DNA of 64,000 bases from an uncultured Lachnospiraceae bacterium (GTDB lineage: Bacteria; Bacillota; Clostridia; Lachnospirales; Lachnospiraceae): positions 1 through 64,000 of the forward strand of contig CAJTYJ010000011.1 of the NCBI GenBank assembly GCA_910583895.1, given 5' to 3'. Position 1 is the stretch's first letter, and each line of letters starts with the position of its first letter. The translations under genes and the position numbers were made by a program. A model generated the notes under the pieces. The model saw only the letters and a list, made by a program, of their open reading frames with translations, made no database searches and had not been told where the DNA came from. Of this stretch, positions 1 through 7,833 are shown one piece after another.

Positions 1-200
1 GACTCTTTTCCGTCTTCCGGGGATTCCGTTGGCTCTTTCACACCTTCAGGCGCCGACGCGGACTCTTTTCCTCCCTCCGGGGATTCGGCTGGCTCTTTTC
101 CGCTGTCTGACCCGGCCGTTGGTCCTGTTCCGTCTTCCGGGGATATCATTGAATCTTTTTCATCATCTGCAATTTCAGATGATTTCTTTTCGTCTTCCGG
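1..200 (-). repeat. Degenerate 60-bp tandem repeat coding for acidic 20-residue units
   Basis: Three consecutive 60-bp units start at bases 1, 61 and 121, each with a GACTCTTTTCC-like and a TCCGGGGAT-like block, and the pattern fades after about 200. Read on the minus strand they encode SPEDGKES-type acidic Ser/Pro/Glu segments at the C-terminal side of the lipoprotein. The array continues off the window edge. Confidence 0.75.
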
Positions 201-1874
201 TGCCGGATCCGGCTGATCCTCATCTTCCAAGACAGCTTTTGCACCCTCAGCCTGTGCAGCATCTGCAGACGGTTTCTGACCAGTCGCCGCATCTGATTCT
301 GCCAGAGCCGGCTCATCCTCTGCTGCAGGCATCTGACCAGACCGGTTTCCAGATGTCACCAGCCCCATCTGTTTGGCCAGCTCTGTCAGTTCATCCTGCA
401 GCGCCGCTGCTTCTTGGACTGCCTGTTCCAGATTGCTTTTCTGCAGGATCACCTCTGTCTGAGCCTCCTGCATCTTTTTCTCGTTCTCTGCAATGGCCTG
501 TTCCAGGGCATCTCCCATACCATCGACACGGTCTGCCAGCTGATCCACACCATCTTTCAAAAGCCCCACACTGGTCTTAATATAAGGATGCTCTTCATCG
601 CCGCTTTTACCGTCCGGCCCCAGCATCATGGGATCCTGAATCGACTGAAGTCCGGCCGCCAGCTGATCCACGCCTCCTGTAAACTTCGGCATGCTGTCAT
701 TCAAAATCCCGGCTCCGGCCTGGAGACTTTTAGTTCCTTCATCCAGTCCCTTCGCACCTTCCCGAATACCTCTGGCCCCCTCATTCAGCTGATCAGCTCC
801 GTCATACAAGTCCCGAGATCCATTATAAAGCTCCCAGGCCCCGTCATTTAATTCCGTGGCCCCATCATCCAGCTCTGTGACGCCTTCCCACAGATCCGGC
901 ATATGATCCTTCAGCTCCAAAACTCCGTCGTCCAGCTCGATACAGCCGTCGATCAGATCATAGGTCGCATCGTTCAGCTCTTCGATATCCTCCTTCAGAT
1001 CGTCGAAGCCGTCCATATCGTCCGTATCCAACCGGCCGAACACATCCGGCATCAGCACCGTAGCCGTCATGGACAGTTGAAAATCGGTCACATCCGCCGC
1101 CACTTCCACATATTCCGGAATGTCCACATCCTCAAAACCTTCCAGATTCAAAAGATCCAGGCTGTCATACAGCCCCGGCATGGCCACGCCTGCCACAATC
1201 GTATTCTTTCCGTCAGAGAGAATCTTTCCATTCTCCACTTCCACGTTGACAAACCGGTCCGAATCCAGGATCAGGGTACTGGCTGCCACAAAAGGCACGC
1301 ACAGCTCTGCCTCTTCTCCCCCGATTGTCCTTCGCTGTCTGCTGTGATTTTCATAATCAAAACGAATCCTGACTTTCCCGCTTTTCCCCGCCAGTTCCTT
1401 TGGATCAATCTTCTGATCATCCAGATAATAAGTCACTTTTACATCCACCGGCAATGCCTCGGAAGTCAAACCCTGATAATAGATGTCTTTGCCGCCTGCT
1501 GCCCAGACGTATGTGTCTTTATCCTGCGTAAAGGTCTCATCGCCTTTTACATTGACCACATCCGTAAGATTCGTAACATCTGTAAGTTCGGATAAGCCGC
1601 TGCCGTTTTTCAGCCATGCGCTGACGGTAATCTCCTTTACCGACCCGCTGGCATCCGCATTTACGTAGACGGTCTCTTCCTTTTCTGCCTCTTTGTCGGT
1701 GGACCGGCCTGCCGCTTCCTCTGCAATCCCTGCGGCTTGTGTCGTCTCTTCTTTCGTGTCTTCCAGTGTTTTTCCTGCTGCCTCTTTCACTGTCTGAGTG
1801 CTTTCCCCGCAGCCGCAGACCGAAACGGCCAGCACTGCAGCCAGACCCAGACTCAAACCTCTTTTATTTTTCAT
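1..1874 (-). CDS. Repeat-rich lipoprotein, YhgE/Pip-like helical repeats, C-terminus cut by window edge
   Basis: The frame reads from an ATG at 1874 to base 1 without a stop, about 624 residues, so the 3' end lies outside the window. The start overlaps the end of the MMPL gene by 11 bp and has GGAGG just upstream, so the two are translationally coupled. Residues 1-22 form a signal peptide ending in VCGC, a plausible lipobox. Residues about 330-430 contain many LxDG/LxEG repeats (ELDDGATELNDG, LYDGADQLNEGA), typical of the coiled-coil part of YhgE/Pip proteins that often accompany MMPL exporters. A Glu/Ser/Pro-rich tail follows. I infer an extracytoplasmic accessory of the exporter; the actual function is unknown. 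Confidence 0.7.
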   Translation of the reverse strand, partial: MKNKRGLSLGLAAVLAVSVCGCGESTQTVKEAAGKTLEDTKEETTQAAGIAEEAAGRSTDKEAEKEETVYVNADASGSVKEITVSAWLKNGSGLSELTDVTNLTDVVNVKGDETFTQDKDTYVWAAGGKDIYYQGLTSEALPVDVKVTYYLDDQKIDPKELAGKSGKVRIRFDYENHSRQRRTIGGEEAELCVPFVAASTLILDSDRFVNVEVENGKILSDGKNTIVAGVAMPGLYDSLDLLNLEGFEDVDIPEYVEVAADVTDFQLSMTATVLMPDVFGRLDTDDMDGFDDLKEDIEELNDATYDLIDGCIELDDGVLELKDHMPDLWEGVTELDDGATELNDGAWELYNGSRDLYDGADQLNEGARGIREGAKGLDEGTKSLQAGAGILNDSMPKFTGGVDQLAAGLQSIQDPMMLGPDGKSGDEEHPYIKTSVGLLKDGVDQLADRVDGMGDALEQAIAENEKKMQEAQTEVILQKSNLEQAVQEAAALQDELTELAKQMGLVTSGNRSGQMPAAEDEPALAESDAATGQKPSADAAQAEGAKAVLEDEDQPDPAPEDEKKSSEIADDEKDSMISPEDGTGPTAGSDSGKEPAESPEGGKESASAPEGVKEPTESPEDGKE

Positions 1875-3972
1875 TTTCTCCGCCTCCAAACTCTATATTT
1901 TGCTGTTTCAGACATTTCCGCATTCCGATGGTGGTATAACAGATCAGCCTGTCAAATACCAGGAAGAACGACGGCAGCAGAAAAAGCACAATCGCCATAC
2001 TGATCAGTGCCCCCCGTGCCAGCAGAATGACAATGGATTTAATCATATCAATATTGGAATACAAAGCCACACCAATTGTGGATGCAAACAGGCTGAACGC
2101 GCTGGTGATGATGGAGTGAAACGAAGTCTTGTGCGCGATCTCCACCGCCTCTTTTTTGCTTTTTCCGGCCAGCCGCTCATCCTTGTAGCGGTTTGTCATC
2201 AAGATTGCATAATCTACGGTGGCTCCCAGCTGAATGGTCCCTACCACAATGGGGGCCACAAATGCCTGGCTGATCCCCCGGTAATAAGAGAATGCCATAT
2301 TGACAAAGATGGAAAATTCAATGGTCGTCACCAGGATAAACGGAAGGCTGACCGATTTAAATACAATCATAACAATCAGGAAAATTGCCAGTATGGACAG
2401 TGTATTTACCGTCATCAGATCCACGCTGGTCACATCTTCCAGATCCTTCATAAGCGGCGCTTCCCCGATCACCATGGCTGTGTCATCGTATTTCTTTACA
2501 ATCTCATTGATCTTTGCAATCTGTGCATTACAGGGAGCTGTGGCCGAGCTGTACTGCGAACAGATGAAAACCATCTCATAATTGTCTGATTTCAGCGAAG
2601 AAGTCAGCTTTTCGGGAAGCATGGATTCCGGGATCCCTCCGCCCACTGCCGACTGGATGCCCAGCGCCCAGTCCACACCGTCCACCGTTTCGATCTCCTT
2701 GATCATGTTGGCTTTATCCTTCGCACTGTTCCCGTTGTTCATCAGAAGGATATGTACATTGCTCATATCAAATGTATTTTTCAGCTTTTCATTGGCAATG
2801 GCACTGTCCAGATCATCCGGAAGCCCGGTATCAATATTGTAATACAGCTCCACCTCCTGGTTGCCGTGGTAAGCCGGTACAAACGCGATCAAAAAGAGAA
2901 GGATCCACACCAGATGAAATCTTCGGATAAAGTCTGACAGCTTCCCCATATCCGGAAAAAAGGACCGGTGCCGGAACTTTACAATCCGTTTTTCAAAAAG
3001 GAGCACCATGGCCGGTAGCACCGTCACGCAGCAAATCACACCAATGATCACACCCTTGATCATGACGATTCCAAGGTTTTCCCCCAGGGCAAAGGTCATG
3101 AAGATCAGGGCTGCAAAGCCTGCCACCGTCGTCAGAGAGCTTCCCATAACAGAGATAAAGGTCTCGCTGATAGCCTCTGCCATGGCATCATCCCGGTTCT
3201 CGTACTTTGGCTTGCACTCTTCATAGCTGTGCAGAAGGAAGATGGAATAGTCTGTCGTAACTCCAAGCTGCAGCACCGCCACCAGCGCCTGCGTAATATA
3301 GGAGACATCCCCCAGAAACAGATTGCTTCCCATGTTATAGGCCACCGCCAGACCAATGCTGGTCAGAAAAAGAACCGGAACCGCAAAGGAGTCCGTCGTC
3401 AGGATCAAAACCAGCAGGGAGAGAAGGCTGGCCACCATGACATAACCGGGAATCTCTTTCATGGCCAGATTTTTAATATCTGTAACGATTCCGCTCATGC
3501 CGCTGATAAAACACTGCTGCCCCACCTGTGCGCGCATCTCCTCGATGGCTTCCATGGTCGTCTCCGCCGACGTGGTCTGGTCAAACAGCGCGATCATCAT
3601 CGTGGAGTCTCCCTGAAAAAGTGCATCCGCCACCGACTGAGGAAGCATGCTGACCGGCACGTCAATCCCCACAAAATCATCGTACCACAATACCTTTTCC
3701 ACATGATCGATGGCCTCGATCTTTTCTTCCAGTGCCACCACATCTTTTTTCTCCATCCCGTCCACCACGACCATGGAAAATGCCCCCATACCGAACTCTT
3801 CCACCATGATGTCCTGCCCGGCCACTGTTTCCAGCGAATCCGGCAGATAACTCAGGATATCATAGTTGACCTTCGTGGCCGCAAACCCGAGCGCAGACGG
3901 GATCAGAAGCAAAAATGCAATGAGTACGATGGATATCTTGCGTTTTGCGATAAACTTTCCTATCCGTTTCAT
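1864..3972 (-). CDS. MMPL/RND family transporter
   Basis: A membrane protein of about 702 residues with the MMPL/RND layout: one N-terminal membrane segment, an extracytoplasmic domain of roughly 150 residues, a block of five to six membrane helices around residues 175-330 (TTDYSIFLLHSYEE), a second extracytoplasmic domain, and a second helix block (ATVDYAILMTNRYKDE). The paired TTDYS/TVDYA motifs are characteristic of bacterial MMPL-type exporters. I prefer the ATG at 3972, which has AAAGGTG about 7 bp upstream; a GTG at 3981 is in frame. Probable role is export of a lipid or hydrophobic compound, as inference. It is transcribed first, with the repeat lipoprotein downstream, from a promoter flanked by two palindromes. 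Confidence 0.85.
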   Translation of the reverse strand: MKRIGKFIAKRKISIVLIAFLLLIPSALGFAATKVNYDILSYLPDSLETVAGQDIMVEEFGMGAFSMVVVDGMEKKDVVALEEKIEAIDHVEKVLWYDDFVGIDVPVSMLPQSVADALFQGDSTMMIALFDQTTSAETTMEAIEEMRAQVGQQCFISGMSGIVTDIKNLAMKEIPGYVMVASLLSLLVLILTTDSFAVPVLFLTSIGLAVAYNMGSNLFLGDVSYITQALVAVLQLGVTTDYSIFLLHSYEECKPKYENRDDAMAEAISETFISVMGSSLTTVAGFAALIFMTFALGENLGIVMIKGVIIGVICCVTVLPAMVLLFEKRIVKFRHRSFFPDMGKLSDFIRRFHLVWILLFLIAFVPAYHGNQEVELYYNIDTGLPDDLDSAIANEKLKNTFDMSNVHILLMNNGNSAKDKANMIKEIETVDGVDWALGIQSAVGGGIPESMLPEKLTSSLKSDNYEMVFICSQYSSATAPCNAQIAKINEIVKKYDDTAMVIGEAPLMKDLEDVTSVDLMTVNTLSILAIFLIVMIVFKSVSLPFILVTTIEFSIFVNMAFSYYRGISQAFVAPIVVGTIQLGATVDYAILMTNRYKDERLAGKSKKEAVEIAHKTSFHSIITSAFSLFASTIGVALYSNIDMIKSIVILLARGALISMAIVLFLLPSFFLVFDRLICYTTIGMRKCLKQQNIEFGGGENEK

Positions 3973-4030
3973 ATTCCTCACCTTTCCTATTGCCTTTGCG
4001 ACAGCTTCTCAAAGAAGTTGTCTTTAAAAA

Positions 4031-4087
4031 TGACCTTTAGTCATTTTTACTATAATATGTTATACTACAAAAATGACTAATAGTCAA
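4031..4087 (-). promoter_or_regulatory. MMPL operon promoter with two palindromic operators
   Basis: On the minus strand, -35 TTGACT (4087-4082), a 17-bp spacer and -10 TATAAC (4064-4059). The perfect 13-bp palindrome TGACTAATAGTCA (4074-4086) covers the -35 box, and a near copy TGACCTTTAGTCA (4031-4043) lies 43 bp away, downstream of the -10. This suits a dimeric TetR or MarR-type repressor, but no such gene is in the window. Confidence 0.65.
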
Positions 4088-4125
4088 TATTGTTTTTTGA
4101 TTTTCTGATAATTTTAGAATCCGGG

Positions 4126-4158
4126 CAAAAAAAGACACCGGTGTCTGAACCGATGCCC
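4126..4158 (-). terminator. Rho-independent terminator after the methyltransferase remnant
   Basis: Minus-strand arms GGCATCGG and CCGGTGTC (8 bp with two G-U pairs) are followed by seven T. It closes the unit of deformylase, small protein and remnant. Confidence 0.55.
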
Positions 4159-4197
4159 TTTTCGTACATAGCCTTTTTTATTTTCTTTCATATGGAA

Positions 4198-4485
4198 TCA
4201 GTTCTTCCTCCATATGATATTCAACCATTTTTCATCCTCCCTGCCCGGCCTGACATCCCCGCTGATCCACAGCTCTTCTGTATGAAAAACCAATGTCTCC
4301 TGCAGCAGTTTCTCTGTCTTCTCTTCTGTCATATCTGTAAAGTATCTCCCGTTTCGCTCCCCTTCAAAGGTTCCATATTTGAAAGAGGTGTAGATGATGC
4401 CATTATTTTTCAGTGCCCGGGACATTTTGAGCATGACATCTTTCAGCCCACCATACGGCAGATGCAGGACAGAGGATTTTGTCAC
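4198..4485 (-). pseudogene. C-terminal remnant of a class I SAM-dependent methyltransferase
   Basis: About 95 codons resemble the C-terminal half of small class I methyltransferases: SSVLHLPY, then an ALKNNGIIYTSFKYG strand, FTDMT and a terminal DVRPGR...WLNII block. The N-terminal SAM-binding glycine motif (ExGCGxG type) is absent, and an in-frame TGA lies about 30 bp upstream of the GTG that could start it. No upstream coding sequence restores the missing half. I therefore call it a decayed gene with its 5' part deleted. It lies about 33 bp after the small gene ending at 4519. Confidence 0.6.
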
Positions 4486-4518
4486 CTTATCTCTCCAACT
4501 TATTCATCTGTTTCTGCA

Positions 4519-4746
4519 CTAGTATTCCTTTGTAACCGTGTCAATCCCATACATTTCCATAAACTGGTCAAGGTCCTTCTGGTTGCGGACCAGCATGACT
4601 TCCTCGAACTTTCCGGTATGTATATTTTTAAATCCTGCAACCTGTTCCCCTGTGCAGATGCTGCACCGGAGTATCGGACGCAGATTTTCCTGATCATATT
4701 CTTTCTTTTTCACTGTCTTTTTGCCAAACATAAAATTTTCCGCCAT
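4519..4746 (-). CDS. Small conserved protein with a CxxC pair
   Basis: A 75-residue protein, Lys-rich at the N-terminus, with RCSICTGEQVAGF in the middle and a C-terminal segment ending MYGIDTVTKEY. I recognise it as a type of short protein seen in Lachnospiraceae, but no function is established. The CSIC pair could bind a metal. Its ATG follows the deformylase stop directly (4747), so it is cotranscribed and probably translationally coupled. Confidence 0.6.
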   Translation of the reverse strand: MAENFMFGKKTVKKKEYDQENLRPILRCSICTGEQVAGFKNIHTGKFEEVMLVRNQKDLDQFMEMYGIDTVTKEY

Positions 4747-5157
4747 TTATATAATTCTCCCTTCCAGATGATCCATCTCATGCTGACAGATCTGTGCGGT
4801 CCATCCGGACAGTTTCTGACGCTGCCTCTTCCAGTCAAAATCATAATACTCCACTTCCAGATTCTGATATCTGGTCGTCTTGCGGACACCGTCTAAGGAC
4901 AGGCAGCCTTCTTCTGTTTCATATGGATCACTTTTCGAGACAATTACCGGATTGAACATGACCACATCCAAAAAACCCATGCTGACAATGATGATATTCT
5001 TTTTCACCCCGATCATGTTGGCTGCCATCCCCACACAGCGCCCGCGGTTTGCCCTCAGTGTATCCTGAAGATCTCTTCCCACCTGAACATCCGCCTTTGT
5101 GGCAGGCTCTGATTTCTGACCCAGGAATAAAATGTCCCTTACAATCTGTTTTACCAT
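4747..5157 (-). CDS. def: Short peptide deformylase-like protein
   Basis: A 136-residue protein of the peptide deformylase family, which removes the formyl group from nascent N-terminal methionine. Motif 2 EEGCLSL (metal-ligand Cys) and motif 3 QHEMDHLEG (two His ligands and catalytic Glu) are intact. Motif 1, normally GxGLAAxQ, reads VGMAANMIG, so the Gln that stabilises the transition state is Met. At 136 residues it is shorter than canonical enzymes (about 150-170). It may be a second deformylase paralogue with a specialised or weakened activity. First gene of a three-gene unit. Confidence 0.8.
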   Translation of the reverse strand: MVKQIVRDILFLGQKSEPATKADVQVGRDLQDTLRANRGRCVGMAANMIGVKKNIIIVSMGFLDVVMFNPVIVSKSDPYETEEGCLSLDGVRKTTRYQNLEVEYYDFDWKRQRQKLSGWTAQICQHEMDHLEGRII

Positions 5158-5186
5158 TTATTGGAACGCTCCTTTCTTCTGACCAC

Positions 5187-5215
5187 ATTATATCACAGAA
5201 AAGAAAACCTGCCTA
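5187..5215 (-). promoter_or_regulatory. Probable deformylase promoter
   Basis: A perfect minus-strand -10 TATAAT (5192-5187) with a weak -35 TAGGCA 17 bp away, about 30 bp upstream of the deformylase ATG. Confidence 0.4.
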
Positions 5216-5263
5216 TATGCGCATATATGCCGCCTATCCCTCTGAAAAACCATACCATTGCGA

Positions 5264-5400
5264 TTCACAGGTAACCTGGGAACGTAATCGCATATGCCCA
5301 TTGGAAATCGCCTGCGGCGGTGGGACATATGCTTTGACTCCATAACGGTACTGGTCCATGACTCATCAGCGAAGTGATTCGCCATGGTGTTACGGTTCAC
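5264..5400. repeat. Structured dispersed repeat, copy 1
   Basis: An about 135-bp element whose second copy is at 53002-53137. Shared blocks include CGCATATGCCCATTGGAAAT, AACGGTACTGGTCCATGAC and GTGATTCGCCATGGTGT. Inside, CATATGCCC pairs with GGGACATATG, and an inner hairpin ATCGCC/GGCGGT has matching changes in the other copy. The 5158-5627 gap holds this element, the deformylase promoter and a terminator; I see no gene in it. A 73-codon frame across it is an artefact of the repeat. Confidence 0.75.
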
Positions 5401-5528
5401 ACCATACATAGCTGTCCTGCAGACATACCACTGCTGCAGGAGGATCTGCGGGATGCCCAGGCAGCCGGTTTGGAAAAATCTTTCACCTGTCTCAGGGGAA
5501 AGATCCCTGTCTGAAAGTTATTTTTCAT

Positions 5529-5566
5529 CAAAAAAACAAGACCGGGAACCCATTTTAGATTCCCGG
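5529..5566 (-). terminator. Terminator of the sigma/anti-sigma unit
   Basis: Minus-strand arms CCGGGAA (5566-5560) and TTCCCGG (5548-5542) are followed by TCTTG and a run of T. It lies about 60 bp after the anti-sigma stop. Confidence 0.7.
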
Positions 5567-5627
5567 CCTGCCGTGCTCCTCATAGTCCAGATGGATCATC
5601 TCTTTTTTTCCATAACAGCAGATTCTG

Positions 5628-6815
5628 TCATTCCTTCACCCGATACACCGAAAAAGTCACCGTACCGTCCTCATTCAGGACAGCCGTCTCCACACGCAGG
5701 TCTTTCAGTCCTTCGTCGCTGTAGGAATACCCAAGCACCGCCGCGGTTCCCGGTTTTTGATCCGGAAAGCTCTCATCCAGAAAGATTACGCCGCTTCCGC
5801 CGCCTTTGTCTCCCAGGTCGTAGGCGTAGTCTGCCGTACGGTCCGCCTGGGGCGTACAGATCTGCACGGTGGATTCGATCCGCTCTGCATCCTCTTTGAC
5901 GGTGCCTTCTTTCAGCGCCTCTTCAAATGCCTCAATCCAAGCCTCGATTTCCATACCCTGTTCACTCATCTCCGCGGGAGGATCCGGCTCGTCTTCCTCC
6001 ATAGTTTTTAAAAACGTCTCTGCAGCGGCCGGATCGCCTTTTGCCGGGTCCAGCGGAAGGTCAAAGAGTGCATTGACTTTATCATATGCTTCATTTCTTG
6101 TGATTACTCCGGTTTCCTCATCAAAGAAATAGGCCCCGCTGTCATAAAATGTTCCGGAACTGACGCCGATATAAAGTCCCCGGTCCGCAAAGATATCTAT
6201 ATTTTCCATATCCAGCAGACGGTACTGAATCCCATCCTGGACAAACTCACTGTATCCGCCGCCCATATTCATAATCCCATAGTTCCAGGGTTCCAGGCCT
6301 TTGATGTACGGCGACACATAGAAGGCATCTTCCCCATAAGCCTCTTCACTGGTGTCCGGCATGGGGGTGCCGTCGGCCCGCTCGATGGCCACCGCTGCAT
6401 AGAACCGGTCGTCCTCCACCTGGCCTTTGTGGTCTTCCGGGAGATACTCACTGATGTTTTTCCCGGACACCGCTCCTAAGAGCGTTACCCGAAAGCCCGC
6501 ATATTCCTGGGATTCATTGACGAGTACCGCATCCTCTCCCTGGAACGCTTCCATAAGTTTCTGATCTTCATGCTGCTGGGCGATCTGTCCGGGTGTCAGA
6601 TATCTGGCCGCTGCCACCACCGCTGCAGATCCGATCACCAGTGTGACCGCTGCCGCTGCCACCGCCGCAGAAAATCTGCCTTTTTTCTTTTTTGCCTTCT
6701 TTGCCATATTTACCATCTCCTCTGCCTGATATAAGATATTCTGGTTGAGCCATACATCCGGCTCTTCTGTTGGAGAAAGGGCTTGTTTTAAAATACGATC
6801 AAAATTTTTTTTCAT
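5628..6815 (-). CDS. Probable membrane anti-sigma factor
   Basis: A 395-residue protein: a short cytoplasmic N-terminus, a Lys-rich stretch (KKAKKKKGR, about residues 40-48), one membrane segment (about 50-70, Ala/Val-rich), and a large acidic extracytoplasmic domain. Its start overlaps the 3' end of the ECF sigma gene by 17 bp, the usual arrangement for a sigma factor and its membrane-bound inhibitor. The N-terminal region has no obvious zinc-binding HxxxCxxC motif, so it is not a typical ZAS-type inhibitor. The outer domain has no family I recognise. The anti-sigma role is inferred from topology and linkage. Confidence 0.6.
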   Translation of the reverse strand: MKKNFDRILKQALSPTEEPDVWLNQNILYQAEEMVNMAKKAKKKKGRFSAAVAAAAVTLVIGSAAVVAAARYLTPGQIAQQHEDQKLMEAFQGEDAVLVNESQEYAGFRVTLLGAVSGKNISEYLPEDHKGQVEDDRFYAAVAIERADGTPMPDTSEEAYGEDAFYVSPYIKGLEPWNYGIMNMGGGYSEFVQDGIQYRLLDMENIDIFADRGLYIGVSSGTFYDSGAYFFDEETGVITRNEAYDKVNALFDLPLDPAKGDPAAAETFLKTMEEDEPDPPAEMSEQGMEIEAWIEAFEEALKEGTVKEDAERIESTVQICTPQADRTADYAYDLGDKGGGSGVIFLDESFPDQKPGTAAVLGYSYSDEGLKDLRVETAVLNEDGTVTFSVYRVKE

Positions 6816-7332
6816 TTAAAACAACCTCCAGTTCTTTTCTTAACAACTTTTTTGCCTTGAACAGCCGGCTTTTTACTGTTCCTTCCGGGACTTTTAAGAC
6901 TCCCGAAATTTCAGAAAGTTTTAAGTCTTCCATATAGAAAAGCAATACCGGCAGCCGGTACTTTTCCGGCAGTCTGCCCACTGCTTTTCGAATCTGTCTT
7001 GTCTCTTCCCCGGATATAATCTGCTCTTCCGGCGACCTTTCCCCTGCCGGCAGCTGAAGTTCCATCTCTTCCATGGACTGTACCGGTCCGGTAATCCGCT
7101 GTCTTACGGCGAATTTCCGCTTTCGGTTCCGCCAGAGATTGACTGCCACGGACAGAAGATAGCTTTTGGGATTGCTTTTTATGTCCAGCCGCTCCAAAAG
7201 CTCCACCATTTTCAGAAAGGTGTCCTGGTACAGATCATCCGCCTCCTGTCTGCTCCCGGTCAGCTGACAGCAAAAGGAATAAATATCTTTTCCATGCTCC
7301 TTGATGCATGCTTCCAGTTCTTCATGGCTCAC
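6799..7332 (-). CDS. ECF-type RNA polymerase sigma factor
   Basis: A 177-residue sigma-70 family protein of the extracytoplasmic-function type. Region 2 is at about residues 10-80 (EADDLYQDTFLKM, then PKSYLLSVAVNLWRNRKRK), and region 4 at about 115-165 with the DNA-binding helix-turn-helix LSEISGVLKVPEGTVKSRLFKAKK. Region 1 and region 3 are absent, as expected. It is followed by, and overlaps, the membrane anti-sigma gene. The stimulus is unknown. Confidence 0.92.
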   Translation of the reverse strand: MSHEELEACIKEHGKDIYSFCCQLTGSRQEADDLYQDTFLKMVELLERLDIKSNPKSYLLSVAVNLWRNRKRKFAVRQRITGPVQSMEEMELQLPAGERSPEEQIISGEETRQIRKAVGRLPEKYRLPVLLFYMEDLKLSEISGVLKVPEGTVKSRLFKAKKLLRKELEVVLNEKKF

Positions 7333-7447
7333 GTTGTTGTCCTCCAGTTTTCAGACGTCTTTTCCAAAGGTACTGCCCTTCACTCTTATATGGTCACGAC
7401 AGCAAAAAAAGTTCGCAAAATCAGGCACCAAATTTGATTTTCCGGAT

Positions 7448-7478
7448 ATAAAAAACGGGCACAGCAAACTGCACCCGT
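7448..7478 (-). terminator. Terminator after the galE / IIB-like unit
   Basis: Minus-strand arms AACGGGTGCA and TGTGCCCGTT (two wobble pairs) are followed by TTTTTTAT, 13 bp beyond the stop at 7491. The rest of 7333-7490 shows nothing I can name. Confidence 0.7.
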
Positions 7479-7490
7479 TTTTCATGCCTA

Positions 7491-7814
7491 TTATCTTAAG
7501 AGCTGATCTTTGTAACGCCTGATCTCGGCCAGTGCTTCCTGCATGACCCGGTCGCCCCTGGCCATGCCAAAATCTCTGGTGTCCACTGCCAGCACCGGAA
7601 TGTGGTCCGGCACCCGTTCTCTCACGCTGGTCAGGGCACAGCGCACCTGCGGACCTACCAAAACGATGTCCGCATCCTCTTTCCCCTCATCCAGTCCGGA
7701 GAGGGAGGATATGATGACCTCTGCCTCGATCAGATTGGCATGTGCCCAGGCAGACATCCGGTCCTTCAAAATACCGGCGGAAGTTCCGGAATAACTCACC
7801 AATACAACTTTCAT
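7491..7814 (-). CDS. PTS EIIB (lactose/cellobiose type)-like protein lacking the phospho-cysteine
   Basis: A 107-residue protein with the EIIB fold of the cellobiose/lactose class: strand MKVVLVSYSGTSAG at the N-terminus, then DADIVLVGPQVR and a VLAVDTRDFGMARG segment, all matching this family. In true EIIB proteins the first loop is LxCxxGMST with a phosphorylated Cys; here the aligned residue is Ser and no Cys exists nearby. No EIIA, EIIC or HPr gene is close. It may be a phosphorylation-dead regulator or a relic. The ATG at 7814 has GAGGGAAG upstream; an in-frame GTG lies at 7826. It is downstream of galE by 19 bp. Confidence 0.75.
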   Translation of the reverse strand: MKVVLVSYSGTSAGILKDRMSAWAHANLIEAEVIISSLSGLDEGKEDADIVLVGPQVRCALTSVRERVPDHIPVLAVDTRDFGMARGDRVMQEALAEIRRYKDQLLR

Positions 7815-7833
7815 CTCTTCCCTCACTGCTCAC

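Noticed and set aside
5188..5409. A 73-codon minus-strand frame between deformylase and anti-sigma genes
   Set aside because: It lies on the structured dispersed repeat and has no ribosome binding site; such frames arise from the repeat itself.
7333..7490. ECF-type autoregulatory promoter (GAAC ... CGT) upstream of the sigma gene
   Set aside because: The spacing of about 12 bp is too short for known ECF promoters, and no alternative pairing is convincing.
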